Shown in pieces: positions 1 through 7,179 of a DNA stretch of 14,116 bases (its first letter is position 1; each line of letters begins with the position of its first letter). Origin of the DNA: Chloroflexota bacterium. GTDB taxonomy: Bacteria > Chloroflexota > Dehalococcoidia > UBA3495. A program made the translations under genes and the position numbers. The notes under the pieces were generated by a model. That model had not been told where the DNA came from and ran no database searches. It saw only the letters and a program-made list of their open reading frames with translations. The stretch is taken from the NCBI GenBank assembly GCA_022576105.1, contig JACZRM010000020.1, positions 1-14,116 of the forward strand. The letters are read 5' to 3'.

Positions 1-101
1 GAATGACATATGTACTCATGTTGTTAGGGATTCTAAGTAGGCCTGCTTTGAATGAATGAAATTCCGAACCGTGCAATCCCCCAGGATGGGCGGCGCGTAT
101 T
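1..101. other. Left-edge intergenic sequence
   Basis: This stretch lies downstream of the biotin carrier protein stop codon. I see no convincing reading frame, terminator hairpin or RNA gene in it. A minus-strand ATG at 19..17 opens a frame that runs off the edge, but there is too little sequence to call a gene. Confidence 0.5.
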
Positions 102-548
102 CTACTCCAGCTCAATCAAGGGGTCGTCGGCGTTAACCGTGTCCAGGGGCTGTACATGGACCGCCTTGATAACCCCATCCCGGGGAGACCGGATGCTTTG
201 CTCCATCTTCATGGCCTCCACGACGCAGACCTCGTCGCCGGAGGAGACCCGGTCGCCGGGCCGCACCAAGATCGACATGACCCGCCCTGGCATGGGTGAG
301 CGTAAAATGTTGTCAGAGGATAGAGCCGAGGATGGACCGGCGGTTGGGGTAGTCGCGGAAGGGGGCGGTGGCGCGCTGCCGGTGCGGCCTCGCCTGGGTG
401 GGCGTCGCGTCGGCTGAGTCAGCCCTTCAAGCTCGACCAGGAAGGTCTCGCCATCTACAGTGACCTCTACCGGAGATTGGCTGAGGTCACCTACCTCTAC
501 GGTGTACCAGTTTTCGCCTACTTTGATCCGAAGAGTGGTTACCGCCAA
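102..548 (-). CDS. accB: Biotin carboxyl carrier protein (biotin/lipoyl-attachment domain)
   Basis: This is the carrier subunit of a biotin-dependent carboxylase. It holds the biotin that the adjacent biotin carboxylase loads with CO2. The C-terminal biotinyl domain (about residues 80-148) has the diagnostic EAMKM motif, with Lys114 as the expected biotinylation site. The N-terminal half (about 5-42) has a KVGENWYTVEV-like strand pattern resembling carriers of pyruvate, oxaloacetate and methylmalonyl-CoA type enzymes. A Pro/Ala/Thr/Arg-rich linker (about 45-78) joins the two. I chose the TTG at 548..546 as start because GGGGAG lies 6 bases upstream and the frame then matches the family N-terminus, giving 148 residues. 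An upstream ATG at 605 is in frame but would add residues unlike the family and overlap accC by 67 bases. With the TTG start the overlap with accC is 10 bases, implying co-translation. No carboxyltransferase gene follows in the window, so the substrate (acetyl-CoA, another acyl-CoA or pyruvate) cannot be decided. Confidence 0.85.
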   Translation of the reverse strand: MAVTTLRIKVGENWYTVEVGDLSQSPVEVTVDGETFLVELEGLTQPTRRPPRRGRTGSAPPPPSATTPTAGPSSALSSDNILRSPMPGRVMSILVRPGDRVSSGDEVCVVEAMKMEQSIRSPRDGVIKAVHVQPLDTVNADDPLIELE

Positions 549-2098
549 CCCCGGCTCCCCAGCGTGCGGGAGAGGAGTTGTTCCCGGCGGGCCAGCACCC
601 GCCATGCGGCATTTTCGGGCGCTGCCGGGCCTGAGGATTGGGTCCCTCGCAGTGCCAGGGCCAGAGAAGCGCCGATGGCCGCCGCTATCTCCCGGTTCGC
701 CTTTTCATGACCATTACCATTCATGCGGCTGTTGACTCCCGGGGAATGTTGACGCTGCTTCCGTGATTCCACTAGGACCGGCACTGAGCCGGTGTGGTGT
801 TTGGCTTGGAGAAACCCTTTATCGGTGAGAATGTCCCTCTGTAGGGCAATGTTGGTCTTTACCCCTTCCAATCGAAAGGCCAGCAAGGACTTGTGCAGTC
901 GCTTGATTGCTTCGTCCCTGGTCTTACCCCAGGCCATCACCTTGGCTAGCAGCGGCTCATAGTGTAGCGTAACTTCATAGCCTTTGCAAAGTGCGGTGTC
1001 CACTCTCAGGTGGCGGCAGCTGGGTATGTGCAGACCGGTAACAGTGCCCACCGAAGGCATGAAGGTGTCCGGGTCTTCCGGGTAGATGCGCGCCTGTATG
1101 GCGTGGCCGTGTATTTGGACCTGGTCTTGGGTAATGGGTAAAGGCTCGCCGAAAGCTGATCTAATCTGTAATTCAACCAGGTCGATGCCGGTTACCATCT
1201 CGGTAACGCCGTGCTCCACCTGGAGGCGGGTGTTCATTTCCAGGAAGTAAATTTGTCCCTGGGCCGATACCAAAAACTCCACGGTGCCGGCGTTGGTGTA
1301 TGCAATGTGCTTGGCCAGCTTGATGGCCAGCTTGCATACCTTCTGGCGGGTTTGCGGAGTTAGCTTCACCGCCGGAGTTTCTTCAACCAGCTTCTGATTG
1401 CGCCGTTGCATCGAACAGTCGCGCTCGTACAGGTGGACTATATTGCCGTGCTCATCACCCATAATCTGCACTTCTATGTGCGAAGCGCCCTGGAGATAGC
1501 GCTCAAAGAAGAGGCGGGAACTGCCGAAGGCCTTGGATGATATCTGGCGGGTTCGCTCAATCAGCGGCAGCAGCTCGCCCATTGTTTCGATGATGTGGAT
1601 GCCGATGCCGCCGCCGCCTTCTGCCGCTTTGACCATCAGCGGGAAGCCCAGTTCCCAAGCCCGGTCAACCGCGTAAATGTCTTCTACTGCGTCGTCGGTG
1701 CCGGGGAGTACCGGTAAGCCCGCCTTGCGCGCGAGCTTGCGCGCGCGGAGCTTGTCACCCATCTTCTCCATGACTTCAGGATTCGGGCCAATGAAGCGAA
1801 TGCCCGTCTCTTGGCATCGCTTGGCGAAAAGCGGATTCTCCGATAGGAACCCGTAACCGGGGTGGATGGCTTGTGCGCCGCAGGCCTGTGCGACGTCTAG
1901 GATGCGTTCCAAGTTGAGATAGCTTTCTTGGGGAGAGGCCGGGCCGATTAAATAGGCTTCGTCGGCCAGCTTGACGTGACGCCCCTTTTGGTCCGCCTCT
2001 GAGTAGACCGCCACGGTCTTGATTCCCAGTCGCTGACAGGTCTTGATTATGCGGCAGGCGATTTCGCCTCTATTGGCAATTAATATCTTACTGAACAC
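539..2098 (-). CDS. accC: Biotin carboxylase (ATP-grasp), carboxylase subunit
   Basis: Carboxylates biotin on a carrier protein using ATP and bicarbonate. The 519-residue protein starts with the family signature FSKILIANRGEIACRI. It then shows IHPGYGFLSEN (79-88), the ATP-grasp Gly loop (161-164) after Lys157, QRRNQK (231-236), and the active-site block EMNTRLQVEH (287-296). The start is GTG at 2098..2096, with AGAGG 7 bases upstream. It differs from E. coli AccC at several motif positions: Ile follows the Gly loop where Arg is common, Asn234 sits in QRR-x-QK where His is common, and Gly297 follows QVEH where Pro is common. I read these as marks of a subfamily, not of inactivation, because the catalytic Glu, Arg and Lys positions are kept. 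The C-terminus runs about 60 residues past the usual end (about residue 450) as a low-complexity tail, and its last codons overlap the carrier gene. It could serve acetyl-CoA, propionyl-CoA or split pyruvate carboxylase. Confidence 0.93.
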   Translation of the reverse strand: MFSKILIANRGEIACRIIKTCQRLGIKTVAVYSEADQKGRHVKLADEAYLIGPASPQESYLNLERILDVAQACGAQAIHPGYGFLSENPLFAKRCQETGIRFIGPNPEVMEKMGDKLRARKLARKAGLPVLPGTDDAVEDIYAVDRAWELGFPLMVKAAEGGGGIGIHIIETMGELLPLIERTRQISSKAFGSSRLFFERYLQGASHIEVQIMGDEHGNIVHLYERDCSMQRRNQKLVEETPAVKLTPQTRQKVCKLAIKLAKHIAYTNAGTVEFLVSAQGQIYFLEMNTRLQVEHGVTEMVTGIDLVELQIRSAFGEPLPITQDQVQIHGHAIQARIYPEDPDTFMPSVGTVTGLHIPSCRHLRVDTALCKGYEVTLHYEPLLAKVMAWGKTRDEAIKRLHKSLLAFRLEGVKTNIALQRDILTDKGFLQAKHHTGSVPVLVESRKQRQHSPGVNSRMNGNGHEKANREIAAAIGASLALALRGTQSSGPAAPENAAWRVLARREQLLSRTLGSRGWR

Positions 2099-2379
2099 TT
2101 ATCGACCTCTAATTTCTCAGAGAAGCAGTCCGCTTTGCACCAGCGGATAATCATTAAAGCGGGGAAGTACAACATGTTTGTTGTCAGCGATTGAAGCGAT
2201 GAAGTCCGGGGACTGACCTTAGAGATCTGAGTCCTCTCTATCGTATAACTTAGCCAGGTGAAGGGAAAGGTAAACTCAAAGTCCCAAAATTTCTAACGAA
2301 TACTGGCGCGGAAGTAATGTTAGAAGTGATGTTAAGGGTAGATGAGGCGGAATTCATCAATTAACCCTGACTGATGCTG
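2099..2379. other. Intergenic region between recO and accC
   Basis: This 281-base AT-richer spacer holds the accC Shine-Dalgarno (AGAGG, about 2106-2110, minus strand). It also holds a weak hairpin: ACAACA at 2169-2174 pairs with TGTTGT at 2179-2184 around a 4-base loop. A TATACG box (minus strand, 2242-2247) could be a -10 element, but no -35 box sits at proper spacing, so I do not call a promoter. There is no U-tracked terminator for recO, so read-through into accC remains possible. Confidence 0.4.
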
Positions 2380-3207
2380 TTAATCCTCCGACTGCTGGGT
2401 TCGTGAAGCCGCCTTAGAGGATACTCTGGACTTGCTCCAATGCTCTAGCTGTTTTAGGAACGAGTTAGAGCGAATTTCTTTATCGATCCAGTAATCGATA
2501 GCAGAACCGAGCAGAGATTTGACTTCTTGTTCCAGAGCATCGTTGATTTGCAATTGAGGAAGTTGGTCAATGCGGTTTCGGTGCATCAATCGCAGTATCT
2601 TCAGCGCGCGGAGCGATAAGGGCCGCACGTGGACCCCCGGGGGTGCGCAATTCAGGCACAGCGTGCCGCCGGCATCGGGACTAAAGCGGTGTTGTTCCGG
2701 TTCCAAAGGCTGACGGCATTCTACACACAAGAACAATTCAGGCATGAAGCCGGAAACCTGCAGCAGGCGCAACTCAAAGTAACGGAGCACCAGGTCTGGG
2801 TTGGGATTTTCGACGAGGGCGTTGAGGACTTCCAGGGACAGGTCGTAGAGCGGTTGATTGGGACTGGCCTCCGAGCCAAACCCGTCCACCAGTTCGAGAA
2901 CGTACAGGCCTTTGGTCAGCAAGGTCAAGTCGTTTCTCAATGGGGCAAAATTGTGGGACACCTCTACCTGATTGACTATGTCCAGGTTGCGGCCTCGGGA
3001 GAGGGCCAGCTTGGTTACCGTCAGCGGCTCAAAATGCCCCACCATTCTGCTGTTGGACCGCCGCGCCCCCTTGGCCACAACCTTCAACTTGCCGGTCTCG
3101 CGCGAGAAAACCGTCACCAGGAGGTCGGCTTCCCCAAAAGGCACATTCTTTAAAACCAGACCCTGGGTCCGGTATTGCCTGGCTCGATACTGCTGGGGAG
3201 ATGTCAT
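2380..3207 (-). CDS. recO: DNA repair protein RecO
   Basis: RecO is the recombination mediator that, with RecR, displaces SSB and loads RecA at single-strand gaps; it can also anneal complementary strands. The 275-residue protein shows the N-terminal OB-fold pattern, with TQGLVLKNVPFGEADLLVTVFSRETGK at about 14-40 and the basic KGARRSNSR at 46-54. A helical domain follows, with a zinc site formed by Cys161-x2-Cys164 and Cys184-x2-Cys187. Length is typical (about 240-270). The ATG at 3207 lies two bases after the recR stop codon and has no clear Shine-Dalgarno, so translation is probably coupled to recR. The C-terminal tail (about 255-275) is charged and Ser-rich. RecO and RecR being adjacent and in this order fits one functional module. 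It is the last gene of the recombination cluster before the 281-base gap. Confidence 0.95.
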   Translation of the reverse strand: MTSPQQYRARQYRTQGLVLKNVPFGEADLLVTVFSRETGKLKVVAKGARRSNSRMVGHFEPLTVTKLALSRGRNLDIVNQVEVSHNFAPLRNDLTLLTKGLYVLELVDGFGSEASPNQPLYDLSLEVLNALVENPNPDLVLRYFELRLLQVSGFMPELFLCVECRQPLEPEQHRFSPDAGGTLCLNCAPPGVHVRPLSLRALKILRLMHRNRIDQLPQLQINDALEQEVKSLLGSAIDYWIDKEIRSNSFLKQLEHWSKSRVSSKAASRTQQSED

Positions 3208-3209
3208 GG

Positions 3210-3824
3210 CTAAACTGATTGGCGGCCCTGAAAAGCACGGGTCAGGGTCAACTCGTCGGCGTATTCCAGGGACCCGCCTACCGGCAGTCCTCTGGCCAGG
3301 TGAGTCACCTTGAGATTGGCGCCTTCCAGATGGCGGGCAATATACATGGCGGTGGCCTCACCCTCCAAGGTAGGGTTGGTGGCGATTATCAATTCCTTAA
3401 CCTGGGGGTTGGCCAACCTGGGGAATAATTCCTTGAGTTTGAGCTGTTCCGGGCCAATGCCGTTGAGGGGGGAGATGGCGCCGTGCAAGACGTGGTACAG
3501 GCCCTGGTAGCAGCGGGTGCGCTCCATGGCCAATACGTCCAGAGGGTCTTCTACGACGCAAATCTGTTCGAGATTGCGCTGGGGATTGGAACAGACCGTG
3601 CAGGGGTCGGCGTCGGTCAGGTTTTGGCATTCCTGGCAAAAGACGATGTTGTGCTTCACCGCGCTGATGGCTTCGGCCAAATCAAATGCTTCTTCGCTGG
3701 GCAGTCGAATAATGTAGTAGGCCAGCCGCTGGGCACTCTTGGGGCCGACTCCGGGCAATTTGTTAAGTTCCTGGATCAACCTGGCTAACGATGGCGCCGC
3801 CGATGGGAGATGTTCTGTAGTCAT
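3210..3824 (-). CDS. recR: Recombination protein RecR
   Basis: RecR is the ring-forming partner of RecO (and RecF) in RecA loading at gaps. The 204-residue protein, about the usual 200, has all expected parts in order. A helix-hairpin-helix LPGVGPKSAQRLA spans 23-35, and a four-Cys zinc finger has Cys63, Cys66, Cys75 and Cys78. A Toprim core starts at ICVVEDPLDVLAM (88-100), and the C-terminal region includes ATNPTLEGEATAMYI and THLARGLPVGG. Its ATG (3824..3822) overlaps the stop codon of the upstream PIN-domain gene as ATGA. It lacks an obvious Shine-Dalgarno, which suggests re-initiation after the PIN gene. In most bacteria recR follows ybaB directly; here two extra genes lie between them. 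Confidence 0.97.
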   Translation of the reverse strand: MTTEHLPSAAPSLARLIQELNKLPGVGPKSAQRLAYYIIRLPSEEAFDLAEAISAVKHNIVFCQECQNLTDADPCTVCSNPQRNLEQICVVEDPLDVLAMERTRCYQGLYHVLHGAISPLNGIGPEQLKLKELFPRLANPQVKELIIATNPTLEGEATAMYIARHLEGANLKVTHLARGLPVGGSLEYADELTLTRAFQGRQSV

Positions 3825-4237
3825 ACAGAGGCTCGTTGGAACCGCTGGAGAATTTCTTGGTCGAATGTTTTAAGTGGCATATCTAATTCTTGGGCTAAGC
3901 CAGCTACTATTGAATCAGCGCCTCTCAAACGATTTTGTTGGGTGATATTGACTGCATTGTTCATACGGTCCCGGTTCAGTGGATATAGGGTTATTTTACC
4001 CGCCTCTTCCCAGTCTGATATTGTTTGCTGCCACCTCAGAAGAATGGCCAGGCGGTTGGGTAGAGGCTCTCGTCGGCCGAGCACGCCAGCAACTTCTACC
4101 GGGACCAGCATAGGGGCGTGAAAGGAGTAGTCTCCATTCTCGAGCCCGCTGAAATAGGATAGTGCCATTTGATGGCGTGAATCTGACTCCACCAGATAGG
4201 AAACTATTATGCTAGAGTCTATCACTAGGTGTTCCAT
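3821..4237 (-). CDS. PIN-domain ribonuclease, VapC-like
   Basis: This is a 138-residue single-domain protein with the acidic residues expected of a PIN nuclease: Asp7 in the VIDSSIIVSYL start, Glu48 in PVEVAGVLGR, Asp108 in RGADSIVAGLA and Asp126 in TFDQEI. PIN toxins of VapC type cut RNA in a metal-dependent manner, and length and motif spacing fit that group. Its ATG lies inside the end of the upstream TPR-like gene (13-base overlap), the arrangement usual for antitoxin-toxin pairs, and its TGA overlaps the recR ATG. Hand-counted GC of 3841-4440, covering most of this gene and the end of its partner, is about 48%, against about 58% in a recR sample and about 66% in a dnaX sample. That points to recent transfer. 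Toxin activity is inference; a PIN protein with a house-keeping RNA-processing role tied to YbeY is an alternative. Confidence 0.85.
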   Translation of the reverse strand: MEHLVIDSSIIVSYLVESDSRHQMALSYFSGLENGDYSFHAPMLVPVEVAGVLGRREPLPNRLAILLRWQQTISDWEEAGKITLYPLNRDRMNNAVNITQQNRLRGADSIVAGLAQELDMPLKTFDQEILQRFQRASV

Positions 4238-5067
4238 TCGCGATCGCGCTGTTCTCGGATAGCGTCCACCGCGGATAGACCCTCAGGCCAGTGCTTGCTT
4301 ATTTTTTTGGACATTGCCCTGAATCCTTCGAATGGGTCTTTGATGGAGAGGAGCTTTATAGTTAAAGCCAATTCTTCAAGCGCATCTCTGAGTTCAGGCG
4401 TTTCTTGGGTTTCAATTATCAAGTTTCGATCTGAATAGTCGGAAGATACGCTGAGCTCCTCAATTGCTGGCTCTCGGAATACAACCCCACCGGGAATTCC
4501 CGCTAGCCCTTCGTTCCTGGCTTTGTCTTCGATGGCCAGGAATTCCTTCACCCTATTTTCTAACTCTCTCGAATCTTGCGCTAAGACAGCGTCCAGTCCT
4601 AGAAAGAACATGGTGGTGCCCCAAGTGGAAAATAAGTCTTTCAGATATTCTTGCTTCTGCGGGCCGAAATCATCCCGGAGGTCAAATGCTTCCTGGAACG
4701 CCTGGAGAGCCTTGTCTATGCGCCCCATTTGAAGGAGAGCCGTTCCTTTCAACGCCCAAGTCGAAGGAGTTTCCTTGGTTGACAGTGAGACGTCGTAATT
4801 CCGTAGACCGTCTTCTTGTTTTCCTTGTTGGAATAGAAGATAACCTTTCTTAGAGAGCAAATACCCCTTTATTTCAGTTTGAATGTTAGGAAATTCGTTG
4901 AGGAAGGAGTCGATGTCATTAACTGTCACAGTCCCCGCCCTTATGCTCTTGGCCAGGGAAGGCAACGCCGATTCCAATGAGGCGGCGTGTTCTTTTGTTG
5001 AGGCTCTTTCTAACCTCTCACCCGCCTCTTTGGCCTCGCGCTCTGCGATGTATTGTACTGAAACCAT
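4225..5067 (-). CDS. TPR-like helical protein with antitoxin-like C-terminus
   Basis: I do not recognise this 280-residue protein as a named family. It begins with a charged helix (about 8-40). Helical pairs at about 66-165 resemble tetratricopeptide repeats: GYLLFQQGKQEDGLRNYDVSL is followed by ALKGTALLQMGRIDKALQAFQEAF, the latter with good TPR spacing. The C-terminus (244-278) reads DPFEGF, then KHWPEGLSAVDAIREQRDREW. That stretch resembles the amphipathic toxin-binding tail of antitoxins paired with PIN toxins, which often end in a SAVE/D-x-(L/I)RE-x-R pattern. The PIN gene starts inside its last codons. The ATG at 5067 has TTAGG 4 bases upstream and lies 18 bases after ybaB. Codon and base use look less GC-rich than the neighbours. 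I infer a partner or immunity role for the PIN protein, with the TPR part perhaps adding a further interaction. Homology alone may instead place it among general TPR proteins. Confidence 0.7.
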   Translation of the reverse strand: MVSVQYIAEREAKEAGERLERASTKEHAASLESALPSLAKSIRAGTVTVNDIDSFLNEFPNIQTEIKGYLLSKKGYLLFQQGKQEDGLRNYDVSLSTKETPSTWALKGTALLQMGRIDKALQAFQEAFDLRDDFGPQKQEYLKDLFSTWGTTMFFLGLDAVLAQDSRELENRVKEFLAIEDKARNEGLAGIPGGVVFREPAIEELSVSSDYSDRNLIIETQETPELRDALEELALTIKLLSIKDPFEGFRAMSKKISKHWPEGLSAVDAIREQRDREWNT

Positions 5068-5085
5068 TTTGCCTAACGCAGGTTC

Positions 5086-5388
5086 CTAAAATCCCAGGCC
5101 GGGTATGTTCATGCCGCCGGTTACCGTACTCATCTTCTGGGCGGCCAACTCCTGGGTCTTGCCAAAGGCGTCGTTAACGGCGGCGGCGACCAGGTCTTGA
5201 AGCAAGTCAACGTCTTCAGCGGCTTCCGGCTCAATGGTCACCGACTCGACGGTCTGTTTGCCGGTCATTATCACTTTTACCACGCCGCCGCCCGCGCTGC
5301 CCTCCACGGTCAGGTTTTCCAACTCCTCCTGCACTTTTAGCAGTTGGGCCTGCATCTTCTGGGCCTGGCGCATCATGTTGCGGTTCAT
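5086..5388 (-). CDS. ybaB: YbaB/EbfC family nucleoid-associated protein
   Basis: This small DNA-binding protein of the YbaB/EbfC family forms dimers that bind and bridge DNA, and it is commonly encoded between dnaX and recR. The 100-residue product is family length. It shows MRQAQKMQAQLLKVQEELENL at the N-terminus (coiled helix), VEGSAGGGVVKVIMTGKQTVESVTIEPE in the sheet region, and DLVAAAVNDAF in the second helix. Its ATG (5388..5386) overlaps the dnaX stop TGA as ATGA, so the two are translationally coupled. Its stop lies 18 bases before the TPR-like gene. Confidence 0.95.
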   Translation of the reverse strand: MNRNMMRQAQKMQAQLLKVQEELENLTVEGSAGGGVVKVIMTGKQTVESVTIEPEAAEDVDLLQDLVAAAVNDAFGKTQELAAQKMSTVTGGMNIPGLGF

Positions 5389-7166
5389 TCTGATTGCTCC
5401 TCTACGATTCTGGCGCCCATGCCCATGGCTGTGCGTACCAGAGGGCTGTGTTGGGCACGGGTGCCTGAGGCGTCTCCATTGTCTCCCGTCAGGGTTAGCT
5501 TGAACGAATGGGGTTCGCCAAAGAATTTCTCGACGGTCTCGGAGATAATGCGTCGGCCGTTGGGGTCTTCCATTTCTTCCTGCATGCGTTCCATGTTGGT
5601 ACGGTGGCTGAAGACAAGTACCAGTGTATCGTCTTCCAAAGTAACAGAATCAGACCGGCAGTCGCGCAGCAAGGCGCCCAAGTTGTACTTCTTGCCTTTG
5701 AATCGGTTCAACGCTTTGACGGTAGCTAGCCAGCGAGTACGGAGATCGCCTTCGATTAAAGGAGCGGCTGGTAAAGGAGCGGCTGGCAATGGTGCGGCTG
5801 GTGTAGCTGCTAGGGCGGACGCTACCGGGGACATGACTGGTTCAGGTTCAGCTTCACGGTCCTGGCTGGGCTCGCTGGCGTCTTCTGGCGTGGTTGCTGC
5901 GGGAGTTGCCGAAGGGGCCGGTGCAGCTGGAGATTCCTCTGCTATCGGCGCCGAGATCGGTGGATCTGGCGTAGGCTCCGGTTTGGTGGTTGGAGCTGCC
6001 GCTGGGCCGCTGCGGGTCGGTGCGCTGGACGACCGGCTGGTAGGCCGGGCAGCCGGTGAGGCCGGAGCTTCGGTGACAGTTGGAGGAGCTGCTTCTTCAG
6101 CGCAAATCTCAACGACGGCCAGTTCCAGCGGCAATGTGGACGGAGCGTCGTACCGCATGTTCACATCGCCCCATAATTTAAGGGCTTTTATGATCCGCCA
6201 AGAAGGCAACTGGTTGACCAGCTCGCGGAGTTGGGCGAGGACGTGGTCGGGAAGGTCCAGACCCTCGCTGGATCCCCATTCCAGCAGCATGGAGGCCCGA
6301 AGCAGCTCCAAAGTCTGCCGGTGCAACTGGCGCATGTCGGTGCCATCCCAGGCCGCCTGGTTGATTATTCCCAGGCCGGCCGGGGTATTGCCCATCAGCA
6401 GGCATTTTACCAACTCCAACCAGCGGTCTCCGTGTCCCAGTCCCAGCAGTTCCTCTACCTGGTGCAATCCCGCGCCTTCGCCGTAGGCCAAGACTAGCTG
6501 TTCCAGCAGGTTTTCCGCGTCGCGCAGGCTGCCGGCGGCGTAGCGGGCCAGCAGGCGTATCGCTTCAGGCTGGACGGAAACCCCTTCGCCTTCAGCGATC
6601 TGGTTCAGGCGCTGGAATATTATTTCGGCGGGCAGGCGGCGAAAATCGTGCCGCTGGCACCGGGAGATAATCGTCGGGAGAATCCGATTGGCTTCAGTGG
6701 TGCAGAGAATAAATATGACGTGGGCCGGCGGCTCCTCCAGCGTCTTCAAGAAGGCGTTGGATGCCTGGTCGGTCAGCATGTGGGCTTCATCGATGATGTA
6801 GATTTTGCGTTTGCCTTCCACCGGAGAGAAGTTGACCTTTTCCCGTATATCTCTAATTTCGTCAATTCCCCGGTTGCTGGCCGCATCCAGCTCGATGATG
6901 TCCATGAACCGGTTTTCATTTGCCGAGATACACATGGTGCAGGCGTTGCAAGGATCACCGTCTTGGTGGTCCAGGCAGTTGACCGCTTTGGCCAATATCC
7001 GTGCGGTGGTGGTCTTGCCGGTGCCCCGTGGCCCGCAAAACAGGTAGGAGTGGGCAACCCGTTCCTGTTTGATGGCCTGGCGTAAAGTGGTGGCCACCTG
7101 CTCCTGCCCCGCCAGCTCGCTGAAGCTGGTTGGCCGCCATTTTCGGTAGTAGACCTGTGATGTCAT
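5385..7166 (-). CDS. dnaX: DNA polymerase III subunit gamma/tau
   Basis: DnaX is the ATPase of the clamp loader and the organiser of the replicative polymerase. The 593-residue protein has YYRKWRPTSFSELAGQ at the start, Walker A GPRGTGKT (45-52) and a zinc module with Cys64, Cys73, Cys76 and Cys79. Walker B IIDEAH (124-129) follows, then the arginine-finger SRC motif (168-170) and a sensor-2 GSLRDAENLLEQ near 212-223. A helical collar follows, then a Pro/Ala/Thr-rich linker of roughly 110 residues, encoded about 5750-6090. A folded C-terminal region has DLRTRWLATVKALNRFKGKK at its start. I see no A-rich slippage site for a programmed frameshift, so only the full-length form is predicted. The ATG follows the ybeY stop by 13 bases. 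The Shine-Dalgarno is weak. Confidence 0.97.
   Translation of the reverse strand: MTSQVYYRKWRPTSFSELAGQEQVATTLRQAIKQERVAHSYLFCGPRGTGKTTTARILAKAVNCLDHQDGDPCNACTMCISANENRFMDIIELDAASNRGIDEIRDIREKVNFSPVEGKRKIYIIDEAHMLTDQASNAFLKTLEEPPAHVIFILCTTEANRILPTIISRCQRHDFRRLPAEIIFQRLNQIAEGEGVSVQPEAIRLLARYAAGSLRDAENLLEQLVLAYGEGAGLHQVEELLGLGHGDRWLELVKCLLMGNTPAGLGIINQAAWDGTDMRQLHRQTLELLRASMLLEWGSSEGLDLPDHVLAQLRELVNQLPSWRIIKALKLWGDVNMRYDAPSTLPLELAVVEICAEEAAPPTVTEAPASPAARPTSRSSSAPTRSGPAAAPTTKPEPTPDPPISAPIAEESPAAPAPSATPAATTPEDASEPSQDREAEPEPVMSPVASALAATPAAPLPAAPLPAAPLIEGDLRTRWLATVKALNRFKGKKYNLGALLRDCRSDSVTLEDDTLVLVFSHRTNMERMQEEMEDPNGRRIISETVEKFFGEPHSFKLTLTGDNGDASGTRAQHSPLVRTAMGMGARIVEEQSE
5758..5802 (-). repeat. 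15-bp tandem repeat in the dnaX linker
   Basis: Three near-identical 15-bp units (5758-5772, 5773-5787, 5788-5802; plus-strand core GGAGCGGCTGG) encode a repeated Pro-Ala-Ala-Pro-Leu unit in the flexible DnaX linker. Such in-frame repeats vary in number without harming the domains around them. Confidence 0.8.
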
Positions 7167-7179
7167 ATGGCCCGCGATT

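Noticed and set aside
2228..2275. Possible accC promoter with TATACG
   Set aside because: The nearest -35-like hexamer (TTTACC) is about 21 bases away, too far, and other options match poorly.
5344..6486. Long plus-strand open frame opposite dnaX
   Set aside because: Its Ala/Gly/Ser-rich translation is the mirror of the dnaX Pro/Ala linker, has no family motif, and the minus-strand dnaX is unambiguous.
5385..7166. Programmed frameshift in dnaX for a short gamma form
   Set aside because: I see no A-rich slippery run followed by a stem-loop at the expected place.
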